A stretch of 64,000 nt of DNA from Cognatishimia activa (lineage in GTDB: Bacteria; Pseudomonadota; Alphaproteobacteria; Rhodobacterales; Rhodobacteraceae), in contig NZ_CP096147.1 of assembly GCF_026016445.1 (NCBI RefSeq), positions 2,826,501 through 2,890,500 of the forward strand, given 5' to 3'. Shown here piece after piece: positions 48,450 through 57,902 of this stretch. The notes beneath the pieces are model-generated. The model worked only from the letters and a program-made list of their open reading frames with translations, had not been told where the DNA came from and searched no databases. How positions within the stretch are numbered: position 1 is the stretch's first letter; the number at the start of each line of letters is the position of its first letter. The position numbers were made by a program, and so were the translations under genes.

Positions 48450-48791
48450 ATGGGAAAACGCGACGATCTGATCGCACAATATGCTGATGACCTGCGCAGC
48501 AAATGCGGGATTGAACCCGACATGGACCTACTGACTAAGGTCACTATTGGATGTGGTCCAGCGATTTACGACGCGGATGCATCCACAGTTGCAGCAACTC
48601 AAGAGAGTGAGTTGGAAACAGTTAAGAACAACTTCCTCGTGAAAAAACTCGCGCTGTCTGATGGCCCAGAGTTGATGGAAGCGATCAACTCTGTGATCGA
48701 AACCTATGGTCGCTCCGAGCGCAACAAATACCGCGCTGTTGTCTATTACATGCTGACCAAACACTTCGGTAAAGAATCCGTCTACGGATAA
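48450..48791 (+). CDS. DUF2853 protein
   Basis: A 113-residue protein of the DUF2853 family (MGKRDDLIAQYADDLRSKCG with the conserved DMDLLTKVTIGCGPAIYDADASTV). Function unknown; a structure of a member suggests a small helical bundle. The ATG at 48450 with GGAGAG upstream is chosen over a TTG six codons earlier. It stands alone and has its own terminators. Confidence 0.88.
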   Translation: MGKRDDLIAQYADDLRSKCGIEPDMDLLTKVTIGCGPAIYDADASTVAATQESELETVKNNFLVKKLALSDGPELMEAINSVIETYGRSERNKYRAVVYYMLTKHFGKESVYG

Positions 48792-48797
48792 ACGAAA

Positions 48798-48860
48798 GCC
48801 CACCAAATGGTGGGCCTCTGACTTAAAAACGGAAAGGCCAGGCATTTGCCGGGCCTTTTT
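48798..48860. terminator. Double terminator between DUF2853 and DUF1761 genes
   Basis: First hairpin: GCCCACC-AAAT-GGTGGGC (48798-48815). Second: AGGCCAGGC-ATTT-GCCGGGCCT (48835-48856), one A-G mismatch, followed by TTTTT. The convergent genes use these from both sides. Confidence 0.75.
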
Positions 48861-48862
48861 GC

Positions 48863-49258
48863 TTAGAAGATCGTGAGTACAATCCCGATCACTGTGCAGC
48901 CAATGGTAGCATAGCCGCCGTCGATAATGATCAAGTTACGTGGGCGTCCTGCAAAGGTGTAGTTGGTCGCAATCCACGGTGTTGCTAGAAAGAGCCCGAC
49001 ACCCAGCCCTGCAATCAATCCTTTTCCAACCGTATCGATACCTGCCAGTGAAAACATGTGCCGCATCATGCCAGCTACGATGATCAGGCAGATGATTGAT
49101 ACAATATAGGGCACCTTGTCAGTTGAATTGGCCGGACGTCCATCCTCGCCGACTTCAACACCTGAGGCCGCCATCCAAGGCTTTGCTAGCGTCATGTACC
49201 AAACCGCCCCAAAGGCATATGCCGCAATAGCGGCTGCAATGATGTTTATGAATTCCAT
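48863..49258 (-). CDS. DUF1761 membrane protein
   Basis: A 131-residue protein with four predicted transmembrane helices and the DUF1761 signature (FGAVWYMTLAKPWM near the N-terminus; GLFLATPWIATNYTFAGRPRNLIIIDGGY). Function unknown. The internal ATG at 49256-49258 with GAGAGGGAC upstream is chosen since the extension has no hydrophobic N-terminal. Confidence 0.85.
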   Translation of the reverse strand: MEFINIIAAAIAAYAFGAVWYMTLAKPWMAASGVEVGEDGRPANSTDKVPYIVSIICLIIVAGMMRHMFSLAGIDTVGKGLIAGLGVGLFLATPWIATNYTFAGRPRNLIIIDGGYATIGCTVIGIVLTIF

Positions 49259-49317
49259 GTCCCTCTCCATGTCCACCAGAGTAGTGACAGGAGTATGCCC
49301 AAATGTTGGGGGTGTGG

Positions 49318-49737
49318 CTAGAGTTTCATACCACCCATAGATGAAATGATGCCCCACTCTGCGTCCGACACTGGTTGCACAGAGAGGCGGGAATTGCGAA
49401 CCAGCACCATCTCTGCCAGTCGCTCTTCGCCTTTGATCTGATCAAGCGTGACGGGTTTTGGGAGGTTAGCAATGGCGCGAATATCGACGCATTCCCAACG
49501 CTCGTCATCGGTGGTTGAATCCTGATGGGCTTCGGCGATAACCTCGACGATGCCGACCACGGATTTCTCTTTCTGAGAATGGTAGAAGAACCCGCGATCA
49601 CCCACTTTCATCTCGCGCATGAAGTTGCGCGCTTGGTAATTGCGCACGCCGTCCCATTCCTCACCCTGATCGCCCTTGTCGATCTGGTTCTGCCAGCTCC
49701 AGGTGGAAGGTTCGGATTTGAACAGCCAGTAGCGCAT
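49318..49737 (-). CDS. EVE-domain protein
   Basis: A 139-residue PUA-like EVE domain protein (MRYWLFKSEPSTWSW; WDGVRNYQARNFMR; GDRGFFYHS), which binds modified nucleotides or RNA. It overlaps the YciI gene by one base (TGATG). EVE domains have been noted near methylation and defence genes, but nothing of that type is in this neighbourhood. Confidence 0.9.
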   Translation of the reverse strand: MRYWLFKSEPSTWSWQNQIDKGDQGEEWDGVRNYQARNFMREMKVGDRGFFYHSQKEKSVVGIVEVIAEAHQDSTTDDERWECVDIRAIANLPKPVTLDQIKGEERLAEMVLVRNSRLSVQPVSDAEWGIISSMGGMKL

Positions 49738-50009
49738 CAGCCTATCACCTTGTTCCAAGCGATGATTTCGACGCTCTGGAAAAGATCCGCTTTCTTATAG
49801 GGATCTTCCGCCGCCCAAGCCTGCGCTTCGGTGATGTCGGCGAATTCCAGAATGATCAGAGAGCCACACATATTGCCATCTTCGTTCAGAAATGGCCCGG
49901 CCATTTCAACCGCTTCGGTTGCCTTCAAATACGCGACATGCGCATCGCGATTGGCTTTGCGGATTTCCAGGGCGCCGGGTTTGTCTTTCGCGATCAAAGC
50001 AAAACGCAT
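49737..50009 (-). CDS. YciI-like protein
   Basis: A 90-residue YciI-family protein with the ferredoxin-like fold and conserved HVAYLKA and AEDPYKKADLF region (DPY motif). Function unknown; some homologues act as dehydrochlorinase-like enzymes. ATG at 50007-50009 has GAGG well placed, although an overlapping ATG at 50013-50015 exists in an ATGA with the gpsA stop. Cotranscribed with gpsA. Confidence 0.82.
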   Translation of the reverse strand: MRFALIAKDKPGALEIRKANRDAHVAYLKATEAVEMAGPFLNEDGNMCGSLIILEFADITEAQAWAAEDPYKKADLFQSVEIIAWNKVIG

Positions 50010-50011
50010 TT

Positions 50012-50971
50012 TCATTCCTCTTTTGGGGGGCGTGCGAGCAATTCGTTCATAGCCTCGCGCACGCTGAGTTTTTGGTCAAGCAATGCGACAACCATTTGCG
50101 TGATTGGCATTTCGATTTTGAGGGTCTGGGCTTTCTGCAGTGTAGCGCGCGCCGTGGCTGCGCCTTCAACGGTGATGTTGCGGTCAAAATCCGCCCCATT
50201 GCCAAGCGCGAATCCAAAACTGTAGTTCCGAGATTGCGGTGAGGTGCAGGTCAGGATCAGGTCTCCAAACCCTGAAAGACCAGAAAGCGTGTCTGGTTTT
50301 GATCCAAGCGCCAGAGCCATGCGGTTCATTTCTGCAAAACCGCGTGTAATCAAAGAGGCGCGCGCGCTTTCACCTAGGCCCGCACCCATGACAGCGCCGC
50401 AAGCGATGGCCATCACGTTCTTTAAAGCGCCGCCTAATTCTGCGCCGGTTGCATCTGAGGTACGATAGATCCGCAGATTGGGTGCCATCAACTCAGCTTG
50501 TAGGTCTTTCAGCGCAGTTTCATCATCACAGGCCAGAGTTAGGGCCGTTGGCAGTCCTTTAGCGATGTCAGCAGCAAAGCTCGGGCCGGTTAAAATGGCG
50601 GGCGTGGCAATGGGTGCAACGCTTCGGATCACCTCAACTGGGCCCTCTCCGGTTGTGAGCTCTATCCCTTTGCAGCAGGCGACTAAGGTTTTGCCGTGTA
50701 AGGCAGGGGCCTTGGAAAGCACATCTCGCAAACGCTGCATAGGCACCGCCAGCAGCACGATGTTGTCGGTTAAGTCGCCAATGTCGGAGGTCAGCTTGAT
50801 ATTGTCAGGCAGTTTCGCGCCAGGCAATCGCGCCGCGTTCTCACGCGTGTCGCGCATGGTTTCGATCGCGGAATTGTCTCGTGCCCAAAGCGTGACATCT
50901 CTACCGCCGAGAGCAAGAGAGATCGCCAAAGAGGTCCCAAAAGCGCCGGCGCCGAGGATGCTAATGCTCAT
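50012..50971 (-). CDS. gpsA: NAD(P)-dependent glycerol-3-phosphate dehydrogenase
   Basis: Makes sn-glycerol 3-phosphate from dihydroxyacetone phosphate for phospholipid synthesis. The 319-residue protein has the nucleotide-binding [10 protein letters not shown] at residues 7-16 and the catalytic Lys in [11 protein letters not shown] near residue 183. Its start overlaps the tsaD stop by four bases; the tsaD-gpsA order is conserved in alphaproteobacteria. Confidence 0.96.
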   Translation of the reverse strand: MSISILGAGAFGTSLAISLALGGRDVTLWARDNSAIETMRDTRENAARLPGAKLPDNIKLTSDIGDLTDNIVLLAVPMQRLRDVLSKAPALHGKTLVACCKGIELTTGEGPVEVIRSVAPIATPAILTGPSFAADIAKGLPTALTLACDDETALKDLQAELMAPNLRIYRTSDATGAELGGALKNVMAIACGAVMGAGLGESARASLITRGFAEMNRMALALGSKPDTLSGLSGFGDLILTCTSPQSRNYSFGFALGNGADFDRNITVEGAATARATLQKAQTLKIEMPITQMVVALLDQKLSVREAMNELLARPPKEE

Positions 50972-52065
50972 GCTTTGGCTCCCTTTTTACCACCACCTAA
51001 AAGCGCAGGTGCGGATTTATCAAGCGGCCAACGCGGACGCGCAACGAGACGCATATCGTCCTGTTTCCCAGCCTTGAAGCGTTCCATGCCAGCATAGGCG
51101 ATCATAGCAGCGTTATCGGTGCACAACGCCAATGGAGGGGCTGTGAAGGCCAGTCCGTTGTCGGCGCAAACAGTCTCTAATCCAGCCCGAATTGGTGTAT
51201 TTGCGGCTACACCGCCTGCGACTGCAAGCAGCGGCTCGGTTGGCGCTTCTTCGAGGTAAGTCGCGATGGCGCGCGCAGTTTTCTTTCCCAGCACGTCAAC
51301 CACTGCGGCTTGGAACGAGGCGCAAAGATCATTGCGATCCTGCTCCGTCAGCCCGCCTTTTTCGGCGACGATCGCGTCGCGCGCTCTTAGAAGTGCTGTC
51401 TTCAAGCCGGAAAAACTTAAGTCGCATCCAGGACGATCCATAAGCGGGCGCGGGAAGGCAAACCGCTTTGGGTCTCCAAGCTTTGCAGCTTTCTCAACCG
51501 AAGGTCCGCCGGGTTGTGGCAATCCCAACAGACGCGCGGTTTTGTCGAAGGCCTCGCCGGGGGCGTCATCGATCGTGCCGCCGAGACGTGTGAAATCTTC
51601 TGGACCTCGTGCGATCAGGAATTGGCAATGTCCTCCGCTGACAAGCAACATCAAATAAGGAAAAGCCACCTGATCTGTCAGGCGCGGCGTCAGCGCGTGG
51701 CCCGCGAGGTGATTTACGCCGACCAGCGGAGTACCCAGCCCAGCCGCCAAACCTTTTGCGCACATGACACCCGACATGACCCCGCCGATAAGCCCTGGAC
51801 CTGCAGTCACTGCTATGGCGTCGATGTCTTTCAAAGCAACACCGCTTTCCGCCAGGGCCTCTTCCACACAGATATCAAGTTTCTCAGCGTGAGCGCGTGC
51901 CGCGATCTCTGGAACGACACCTCCGAAGGCTGCATGCAGATCATTCTGGCCGTGAACGACAGAAGACAGGATTTGCACCGGATCGTCGCCTGTTTGGCGC
52001 AGAATAGCCGCAGCCGTATCATCACAGCTGCTTTCCAGCCCCAGAATTGTAAGATCTTCGCTCAT
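50968..52065 (-). CDS. tsaD: tRNA N6-adenosine threonylcarbamoyltransferase TsaD
   Basis: Transfers the threonylcarbamoyl group to A37 of ANN-reading tRNAs with TsaB and TsaE. The 365-residue product has the ATPase start [12 protein letters not shown] near residue 7 and the metal-binding HLAGH near residue 115. The upstream in-frame start adds five residues and is not preferred. It is divergent from hemD with 56 bases between. Confidence 0.96.
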   Translation of the reverse strand: MSEDLTILGLESSCDDTAAAILRQTGDDPVQILSSVVHGQNDLHAAFGGVVPEIAARAHAEKLDICVEEALAESGVALKDIDAIAVTAGPGLIGGVMSGVMCAKGLAAGLGTPLVGVNHLAGHALTPRLTDQVAFPYLMLLVSGGHCQFLIARGPEDFTRLGGTIDDAPGEAFDKTARLLGLPQPGGPSVEKAAKLGDPKRFAFPRPLMDRPGCDLSFSGLKTALLRARDAIVAEKGGLTEQDRNDLCASFQAAVVDVLGKKTARAIATYLEEAPTEPLLAVAGGVAANTPIRAGLETVCADNGLAFTAPPLALCTDNAAMIAYAGMERFKAGKQDDMRLVARPRWPLDKSAPALLGGGKKGAKA

Positions 52066-52121
52066 AGCCGACCATTGCACGATTTAATTACGGCAGGTAA
52101 CACCGTAAGGCGCTGTAAACA

Positions 52122-52829
52122 ATGGGTCTGACCGTGCCAAAGCCAAAGCCTACCGTTCTGTTGACCCGCCCTTTGGCGCAATCAAAACAATTTGAGCAAT
52201 CATTACGTGATGGTGGGTTTGACGGCCCCATCGTAATTTCCCCTTTGATCGAAATTTCCGCCGCGCCAGTGGATTGTGATTTATCGGAGTTTGACGGAGT
52301 GATTTTCACCAGTCGAAACGCTGTCGATTTCGCGCCTGTCAGCTCTATTCACGCATGGTGTGTCGGGGACAAAACCGCGGAAAAGGCTCGCAGATTTGGT
52401 TGGGACGCCACCTCTGCAGATGGGGATGCTGATGCTCTTGTGGCTACTATTGCCAGGTCGAAGCCCGAAGGAAAACTGGTTCACCTCAGGGGTGAGCACA
52501 GCCGCGGAGATGTTGCTACACGTCTCAATCAGGCAGGAATAAAAACATATGAACGGGTGGTTTACCGCCAGACAGAAATGCCACTGAGCGCTGAGGCCCA
52601 GGCACTTTTGTCGGGGGAAAGGCCCGTTATTATCCCCTTGTTTTCTCCGCGTTCCGCGGTTCTTTTGAGGAAGCAAAGTCGATTTAGTACAGGAGTTTCG
52701 AGTGTCGTGATGAGCGTAGCTGTGGCGAATGAAATTCAAAATGTGGGCATTGGGACAATTATCCTAGCGCCTAAAACAACAGCGTCAGCCATGCTAGAAA
52801 GCACTCTTTCGCTAATCGATGCAGCATGA
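52122..52829 (+). CDS. hemD: Uroporphyrinogen-III synthase
   Basis: Cyclises hydroxymethylbilane with inversion of ring D, feeding heme, siroheme and cobalamin. The 235-residue product is a two-domain alpha/beta protein with the N-terminal LLTRPLAQSKQFEQSL and the C-terminal SPRSAVLL helix. Sequence is poorly conserved in this family, but its place beside the mitofilin and hemY genes supports it. hemC is not adjacent here, unlike in several relatives. Confidence 0.9.
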   Translation: MGLTVPKPKPTVLLTRPLAQSKQFEQSLRDGGFDGPIVISPLIEISAAPVDCDLSEFDGVIFTSRNAVDFAPVSSIHAWCVGDKTAEKARRFGWDATSADGDADALVATIARSKPEGKLVHLRGEHSRGDVATRLNQAGIKTYERVVYRQTEMPLSAEAQALLSGERPVIIPLFSPRSAVLLRKQSRFSTGVSSVVMSVAVANEIQNVGIGTIILAPKTTASAMLESTLSLIDAA

Positions 52830-52908
52830 CGCATTGTAGCTGGCGGCCAGCGCGCATAAATTTGAATTGAAGAATTGATAAGAAACGGATTCGAAAGGGT
52901 GGGTACAC

Positions 52909-54213
52909 GTGGCCAAGGCTGACAAATCTGACACGTCAACCGAAGAAGAAAAGGCTGTTGAAGCCAAGATTTCTGATGACGTTGTTGATGCCGAGATCAT
53001 CGAAGAAACATCCGAAGATACCGAGGCACCTGCCGAAGAAGATCTGAAGACCGACGATCAAGCAGACGAGACTGAAGCAACGGAAGAGGAGGTTCCTCAG
53101 GAAGAGACCTCCGAAGCCGCAGACGATTTAGTGGCGTCCGATGATGGCTATTCGGAAGAAACAGAGGATTCTTCGGAAGAAGAGACGGCAACGTCTGAGG
53201 AAACCCCGGTTGAAGCGCCCGTTCAGCCAACTCAGCCAACGGCAGCCCCTGTGAAAAAGACCGGATTCCTGCCCGTTGCTTTGGGAGGTGTTGTTGCGGC
53301 GGCGCTTGGCTTTGGACTGTCTCAATACGTTGGCCCGCTTTCAGCAGAAAAAGATCCGGCTTTGGTGGCTCTTGAAACGCTGGTTGCAGAGCAATCACAA
53401 AAGATCGATGAGCTTTTGGCTGGGCAGGCGGACGCGCAGACGGCGATTGAAGCCGCGCAGTCTTCTGCATCTTCCGCGACATCCAATGTTGAAGGGCTTA
53501 CCGGTGCTGTTGCTGCTGTGAACAGCCGCATTGATGATGCTGCCGGTGCCCTCGCCACTTTGGACGGGCGTTTGGCAGCGCTTGAGAAGAACCCGATCAG
53601 TCAGAACCTGCCTTCCGCCGCCCTTGAGGCATATGAGCGTGAGGTTGAAGAATTGAAGGCCGCAGTTGCGCAGCAACGTGCAGAAGCGGCGTCGATGGAA
53701 GAAAACGCCAAGCTGACGGCTCAACAGGCGCTTGCCCGCGCAGCGCTGTCGCGTGTTCTGTCGGCATTGGATTCCGGAACGCCCTATCGCGTCGCACTAA
53801 CCGATTTTTCCGCCGCCACCGGAACAGCCGTATCTGCAGCGTTGGAGACCTATGCGGATGATGGTGTGACCTCTCTGGCATCACTACAGGACAGCTTCCC
53901 TGAAGTAGCGCGCAAGGCTTTAGCTGCGGCGCGCAGTGGAGAACAAACAGGCGGTGTGAAACTTACTGACTTCTTCAAGGCGCAACTGGGTGCGCGCTCT
54001 GTTACGCCACAAGAAGGCGATGGTGCAGACGCGGTGCTTAGCCGTGCAGAAGGCGCTTTGCGCGCTGGGCGCGTCACAGATGCGTTGGCTGAGCTTTCCA
54101 ACCTGCCAGAAGAGGCGAAGCCTGCTTTTGTAGACTGGATCGCGCAGGCGGATGCGCGTCAGGCGGCGTTTGCCGCTGGCGAAGCGTTGTCTCAACAATT
54201 GAACACTAACTAA
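52909..54213 (+). CDS. Mitofilin/Mic60-like inner-membrane protein
   Basis: The 434-residue protein has a highly acidic N-terminal tail (residues 1-105, rich in Glu/Asp), a single transmembrane helix (PVALGGVVAAALGFGLSQYV) near residue 125, a long coiled-coil (residues 150-270), and the C-terminal mitofilin domain. Alphaproteobacterial Mic60 homologues shape intracytoplasmic membranes and have this neighbourhood of hem genes. GTG start at 52909 with AAAGGGTGGG upstream. COG4223. Confidence 0.9.
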   Translation: MAKADKSDTSTEEEKAVEAKISDDVVDAEIIEETSEDTEAPAEEDLKTDDQADETEATEEEVPQEETSEAADDLVASDDGYSEETEDSSEEETATSEETPVEAPVQPTQPTAAPVKKTGFLPVALGGVVAAALGFGLSQYVGPLSAEKDPALVALETLVAEQSQKIDELLAGQADAQTAIEAAQSSASSATSNVEGLTGAVAAVNSRIDDAAGALATLDGRLAALEKNPISQNLPSAALEAYEREVEELKAAVAQQRAEAASMEENAKLTAQQALARAALSRVLSALDSGTPYRVALTDFSAATGTAVSAALETYADDGVTSLASLQDSFPEVARKALAAARSGEQTGGVKLTDFFKAQLGARSVTPQEGDGADAVLSRAEGALRAGRVTDALAELSNLPEEAKPAFVDWIAQADARQAAFAAGEALSQQLNTN

Positions 54214-54223
54214 AGGTCTGCAG

Positions 54224-55672
54224 ATGCTCTGGTCCCTCACAAAAATCGTTGTTTTTGTCGCTGCCATCGCAGGCCTGACATTGGGCGCTGGCTATCTGAT
54301 GGAAAGCGACGGCGGTGTTATGATCACCATCGCTGGTGTCGAATACACACTGACCCCGTTGATGTCTGCGATCGCTCTTTCCGTTTTGGTGGTCGTGCTA
54401 TGGGTGCTACTCAAGCTTGCGTCGCTGACCGTCGCTGTTCTGAAATTCCTCAATGGCGATGAGACCGCGATTTCTCGCTACTTTGACCGCAATCGTGAGC
54501 GTCGTGGCTATAAGGCGCTGACCGAAGGCATGATGGCCCTGGCCTCTGGCGAAGGGCGCGTGGCAATGGATAAGGCGCGAAAGGCGGAACGCCTGTTGCG
54601 CAAACCAGAGCTGACCAACCTAATCACAGCGCAAGCCGCAGAGGTTTCCGGCGACCGTCGCAAAGCGGAAGAAGTCTACAAACGTCTTCTTGCGGATGAC
54701 ACTACACGCTTTGTAGGTGTGCGCGGGCTGATGAAGCAAAAACTGGATGCGGGCAAAACGGATGTCGCTTTGAAGCTTGCGGAAACTGCTTTCGCATTGA
54801 AACCACGCCATGTTGAGACGCAGGATACTTTGCTGAAGCTGCAAGCTGGTGAAAAGGACTGGTCTGGCGCACGTCAGACGCTGAAGGCCAAGCTGAAACA
54901 CGGTGGGCTGCCGCGCGATGTGCACCGCCGGCGTGATGCGGTTCTAGCGCTGTCTGAGGCCAAAGATCTGATCGGCAAAGACGCCAGCATCGAAATGCGT
55001 GAGGCGGCGATCGAAGCCAACAGACTTTCTCCAGATCTGATCCCAGCCGCTGTAATGGCCTCTAAAAGCTATGTGACCGAAGGCAAACCAAAATACGCCA
55101 CGCGAGTATTGAAGAAAGCCTGGGAAGCACAACCGCATCCTGATCTGGCGGCAGCTTTTGCCTCCATCGTGCCAGCAGAGTCCCCTACCGAGCGGATCAA
55201 GCGATTTGGCGCCTTGGTGAAGACCACAGCAGACCATGCGGAATCCAAGATGCTTATGGCCGAATTGAATATTGCGGCAGAGGATTTCCCGGCAGCGCGC
55301 CGCGCTTTGGGTGATTTGATCGAGAAAGACCCAACGGCCCGTAATCTCACTATCATGGCTGCAATTGAGCGTGGCGAAGGTGCTGAGGACGCAGCGGTTA
55401 AGGGTTGGTTAGCCAATGCGCTGACGGCACCGCGCGGCCCGCAATGGGTCTGTGACAGCTGCCAGAACATTCACTCTGAATGGGCGCCAGTCTGTGACAA
55501 TTGCCAGAGCTTTGACACGCTGACATGGAAGACACCACCAGCGTCAGAGGCTGTCAGCCCAACGGGTGTTGAGATGCTTCCGTTGATCGTGGGTGAGCTC
55601 GAAAAGTCAGAAGAAGGCGACGCGCCAGTCGATGTCACTCCAGCAGAACCAGTGGCTGAGGTCGCAAAGTAG
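54224..55672 (+). CDS. hemY: HemY-like TPR protein with C-terminal zinc ribbon
   Basis: A 482-residue protein with two N-terminal transmembrane helices, a HemY_N domain and TPR-like helical repeats (ALKLAETAFALKPRHVETQDTLLKLQA). The last 90 residues carry two CxxC pairs (CDSCQN, CDNCQS), predicted to bind zinc. Not the protoporphyrinogen oxidase of Gram-positives that shares the name. Follows mitofilin closely (10 bases), so they are cotranscribed. Role in heme metabolism is only implied by association. Confidence 0.9.
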   Translation: MLWSLTKIVVFVAAIAGLTLGAGYLMESDGGVMITIAGVEYTLTPLMSAIALSVLVVVLWVLLKLASLTVAVLKFLNGDETAISRYFDRNRERRGYKALTEGMMALASGEGRVAMDKARKAERLLRKPELTNLITAQAAEVSGDRRKAEEVYKRLLADDTTRFVGVRGLMKQKLDAGKTDVALKLAETAFALKPRHVETQDTLLKLQAGEKDWSGARQTLKAKLKHGGLPRDVHRRRDAVLALSEAKDLIGKDASIEMREAAIEANRLSPDLIPAAVMASKSYVTEGKPKYATRVLKKAWEAQPHPDLAAAFASIVPAESPTERIKRFGALVKTTADHAESKMLMAELNIAAEDFPAARRALGDLIEKDPTARNLTIMAAIERGEGAEDAAVKGWLANALTAPRGPQWVCDSCQNIHSEWAPVCDNCQSFDTLTWKTPPASEAVSPTGVEMLPLIVGELEKSEEGDAPVDVTPAEPVAEVAK

Positions 55673-55686
55673 TTTATTTTAAGTGT

Positions 55687-55709
55687 CGCGGGGTGTTCTG
55701 CCCCCCGCG
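55687..55709 (+). terminator. Hairpin after hemY, ahead of tRNA-Thr
   Basis: CGCGGGG (55687-55693) pairs with CCCCGCG (55703-55709); followed by TTCATCAATTT, a weak T-run. Confidence 0.5.
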
Positions 55710-55720
55710 TTCATCAATTT

Positions 55721-55796
55721 GCCGCTGTAGCTCAGCTGGTAGAGCACGTCATTCGTAATGATGGGGTCGTAGGTTCAAGTCCTATCAGCGGCACCA
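55721..55796 (+). tRNA. tRNA-Thr (anticodon CGT)
   Basis: A 76-base tRNA with CCA encoded. Acceptor GCCGCTG/CAGCGGC, D-arm GCTCAGCTGGTAGAGC, anticodon stem with loop TTCGTAA (anticodon CGT at 55754-55756, reading ACG threonine), T-loop GGTTCAAGTCC. All helices pair with one wobble in the anticodon stem. Confidence 0.95.
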
Positions 55797-55949
55797 ACCA
55801 CGCGTCCACCGATTAAAATGCGCTAAATTTTCGGGCACACTTGCCTGATTTTGAGGCATATATGGCAGGTTTTCCTGGAATTCAGGGGAGTACCCTCGTC
55901 GGAGCCACCTGCAAGCTCTAAGTGATGGGCAATTCCAACAGCCAGAGAC

Positions 55950-56552
55950 GTGATCTTGGATCTGCCAGCGACTGATGCCCTCACCATCGTGATTGTCGAG
56001 CATGACAAGGACCGTGCGCTGTCCATTGTGGACAGCCTGCGCGAGACTGGCCCGCATAAAATTCATGTCCTTGCTGAGGAAAGCGGCCTGTCACGGTCTG
56101 TCTCACAGCTGAAACCCGATGTGGTGTTGATCGATGTCGCAAACCCTTCGCGGGATTCGATCGAGCAACTAGCAAACGCATCCTCTCCGCTGGAGCGGCC
56201 CGTCGCCTTCTTTGTAGATCGCAGTGATGCGCAGATGACTAAGGCCGCGATTGAGGCGGGCGTGTCGGCTTATGTGGTGGACGGTTTGCAGATGGACCGG
56301 ATCAAACCGGTGATGGACGCAGCAATTGCGCGGTTCCAGATGTTCCAGCGGATGCGCACGGAATTGGAAACCACCAAACGCGCTTTGGAAGAGCGAAAAG
56401 TGATCGACCGTGCGAAAGGCTTGCTGATGAAGGTGCGTGGGATTTCCGAAGAAGAGGCCTATGCTCTCTTGCGAAAGACTGCGATGGATCAGGGTAAGCG
56501 CGTGGCAGATGTGGCTGCTTCCTTGGTGACAGCGGCGGATTTGCTGTCATGA
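55950..56552 (+). CDS. nasT: ANTAR-domain response regulator NasT (nitrate/nitrite antitermination)
   Basis: RNA-binding antitermination regulator. The 200-residue protein has a receiver-like N-terminus (IVIVEHDKDRALSIVDSLRE with the acceptor position at VVLIDVANP, D69 by eye) and a C-terminal ANTAR domain (residues 125-195, VIDRAKGLLMKVRGISEEEAYALLRKTAMDQGK). In Azotobacter and Klebsiella it is inhibited by NasS and binds paired hexaloop hairpins in leader RNAs. Start GTG at 55950; a weak upstream signal. Overlaps nasS by four bases. Confidence 0.94.
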   Translation: MILDLPATDALTIVIVEHDKDRALSIVDSLRETGPHKIHVLAEESGLSRSVSQLKPDVVLIDVANPSRDSIEQLANASSPLERPVAFFVDRSDAQMTKAAIEAGVSAYVVDGLQMDRIKPVMDAAIARFQMFQRMRTELETTKRALEERKVIDRAKGLLMKVRGISEEEAYALLRKTAMDQGKRVADVAASLVTAADLLS

Positions 56553-57718
56553 GCGGACAGCAGATCAAAGCAGGATACATGCCACTCATCGATGCGGCGC
56601 CATTGATTGTGGCCCATGAGTTGGGATTTGCCGAAGAGGAAGGGATCGCACTGGAGCTTGAAGCGGCCCCCAGTTGGTCGACATTGCGCGATCTATTGGC
56701 TTTTGGGCAAATCCAGGCAGCTCATATGCTATCTCCGGTTCCCGTTGCTTCATCATTAGGACTGCTGGCTGGACTGCCGCGGCTTGATGCGCTGATGGTG
56801 ACTTCCGCAAACGGCAATGTGTTTGGCGTTTCCAAAGAAATGTCCGAGCGGCTTGAAGCCGATGGTTTTGCCTATCCCTTTCATGATGCGGAGAAGGCGG
56901 GCTTGGCCATTGCCTCTCTGCCAAGACCACTGCGCATCGGGGTGCCCTTTGACTTGTCGATGCATTCGGAGTTGATCACACTCTGGCTATCGAACTTTGG
57001 CATGGTGAAAGGGGAAGACTTCCACATCATGGCGGTGCCACCTCCGATGATGGCGCGGGCCATTGAACGACGTGAGTTAGATGCTTTCTGCGTTGGGGAG
57101 CCATGGGGGTCGATCACAGTTGAGCGCGCGATGGGCGCATTGATATTACCGGGCGCCGCGATCTGGTCCTGTGCACCTGAAAAAGTTTTGGCAGCCAGAG
57201 AAGACTGGATTGCCGAAAACCCAACTGCAGTTTCCGCTCTGATGCGAGCGGTGTGGCGCGCCTGCGTCTGGTTGGCAGTGCCGGGCAATAAGACAATGGC
57301 AGCAGAGTTGCTATCGTCTGAGACCTATTTGGGACTTGGGTCAGAGATCATTGATCGCGCCCTATCTGGGCGGTTCATTGTGAACAGCAATGGCGATCTG
57401 CGTCGATTTGATGGGTTCATGCTCTTTGCGGGTGATGGCATCTGTTTCCCATGGCAATCTCAGGGCCGCTGGATCGCCGAGCGTTTGGTGAAGCGGTTCA
57501 ACCTTTCGGCAGATGTGCGGCCGGAGGATGCTCAGAAGGTTTTCCGAAGCGATCTATACCGAGAATATCTGATGCCAATTGGCGCAGAAATGCCTCTGAG
57601 CTCTGCCAAGGTAGAGGGTGCATTGGACGCGCCAACAGAGGTTCCGACGGTTTCGGGTAGCATGATTCTGGGGCGGAATTGCTTTTTTAATGGCGAAATT
57701 TTCGATCCAGGTCAGTAA
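56549..57718 (+). CDS. nasS: Nitrate/nitrite sensor NasS (cytoplasmic NrtA-like binding protein)
   Basis: Binds nitrate or nitrite and, when empty, sequesters NasT. The 389-residue protein resembles NrtA/CmpA nitrate-binding proteins but has no signal peptide, so it is cytoplasmic, as in NasS. The N-terminus MSGQQIKAGYMPLIDAAPLIVAHELGFAEEEG and the FCVGEPW segment are typical. Coupled to nasT. Confidence 0.93.
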   Translation: MSGQQIKAGYMPLIDAAPLIVAHELGFAEEEGIALELEAAPSWSTLRDLLAFGQIQAAHMLSPVPVASSLGLLAGLPRLDALMVTSANGNVFGVSKEMSERLEADGFAYPFHDAEKAGLAIASLPRPLRIGVPFDLSMHSELITLWLSNFGMVKGEDFHIMAVPPPMMARAIERRELDAFCVGEPWGSITVERAMGALILPGAAIWSCAPEKVLAAREDWIAENPTAVSALMRAVWRACVWLAVPGNKTMAAELLSSETYLGLGSEIIDRALSGRFIVNSNGDLRRFDGFMLFAGDGICFPWQSQGRWIAERLVKRFNLSADVRPEDAQKVFRSDLYREYLMPIGAEMPLSSAKVEGALDAPTEVPTVSGSMILGRNCFFNGEIFDPGQ

Positions 57719-57739
57719 AGCTGCCCATTTTTTCAGCAC

Positions 57740-57770
57740 TGCAGAAAAATCACGCTGCAATGCAGAAAAA
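57740..57770 (+). repeat. Direct repeat TGCAGAAAAA upstream of the nrtA leader
   Basis: TGCAGAAAAA occurs at 57740-57749 and 57761-57770, 21 bases start to start (two helical turns). A partial inverted form TTTTTTC precedes it. May be a regulator site of the nrtA promoter; no family match. Confidence 0.35.
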
Positions 57771-57822
57771 ATGAGGAGAACGACTCGTATCGGCAAAAGG
57801 TTAACGACATACTGACCTCAAC

Positions 57823-57842
57823 GCAGAGCAATGGCGCTCTGC
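57823..57842 (+). promoter_or_regulatory. ANTAR hexaloop hairpin P1
   Basis: Perfect 7-bp stem GCAGAGC/GCTCTGC with hexaloop AATGGC: A at position 1 and G at position 4, the ANTAR RNA signature. Confidence 0.85.
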
Positions 57843-57884
57843 TAAGATATCAATATCCAGGGTCGCTGATTGGTCTTGGAATGA

Positions 57885-57902
57885 TTGAGCAAAGCCGCTC
57901 GA
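57885..57902 (+). promoter_or_regulatory. ANTAR hexaloop hairpin P2, overlapping the terminator arm
   Basis: TTGAGC/GCTCGA stem (six pairs, one G-T wobble) with hexaloop AAAGCC: A1 and G4. The loop and 3' arm are the first bases of the terminator's 5' arm (57891-57905), so P2 and the terminator cannot coexist. Confidence 0.82.
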
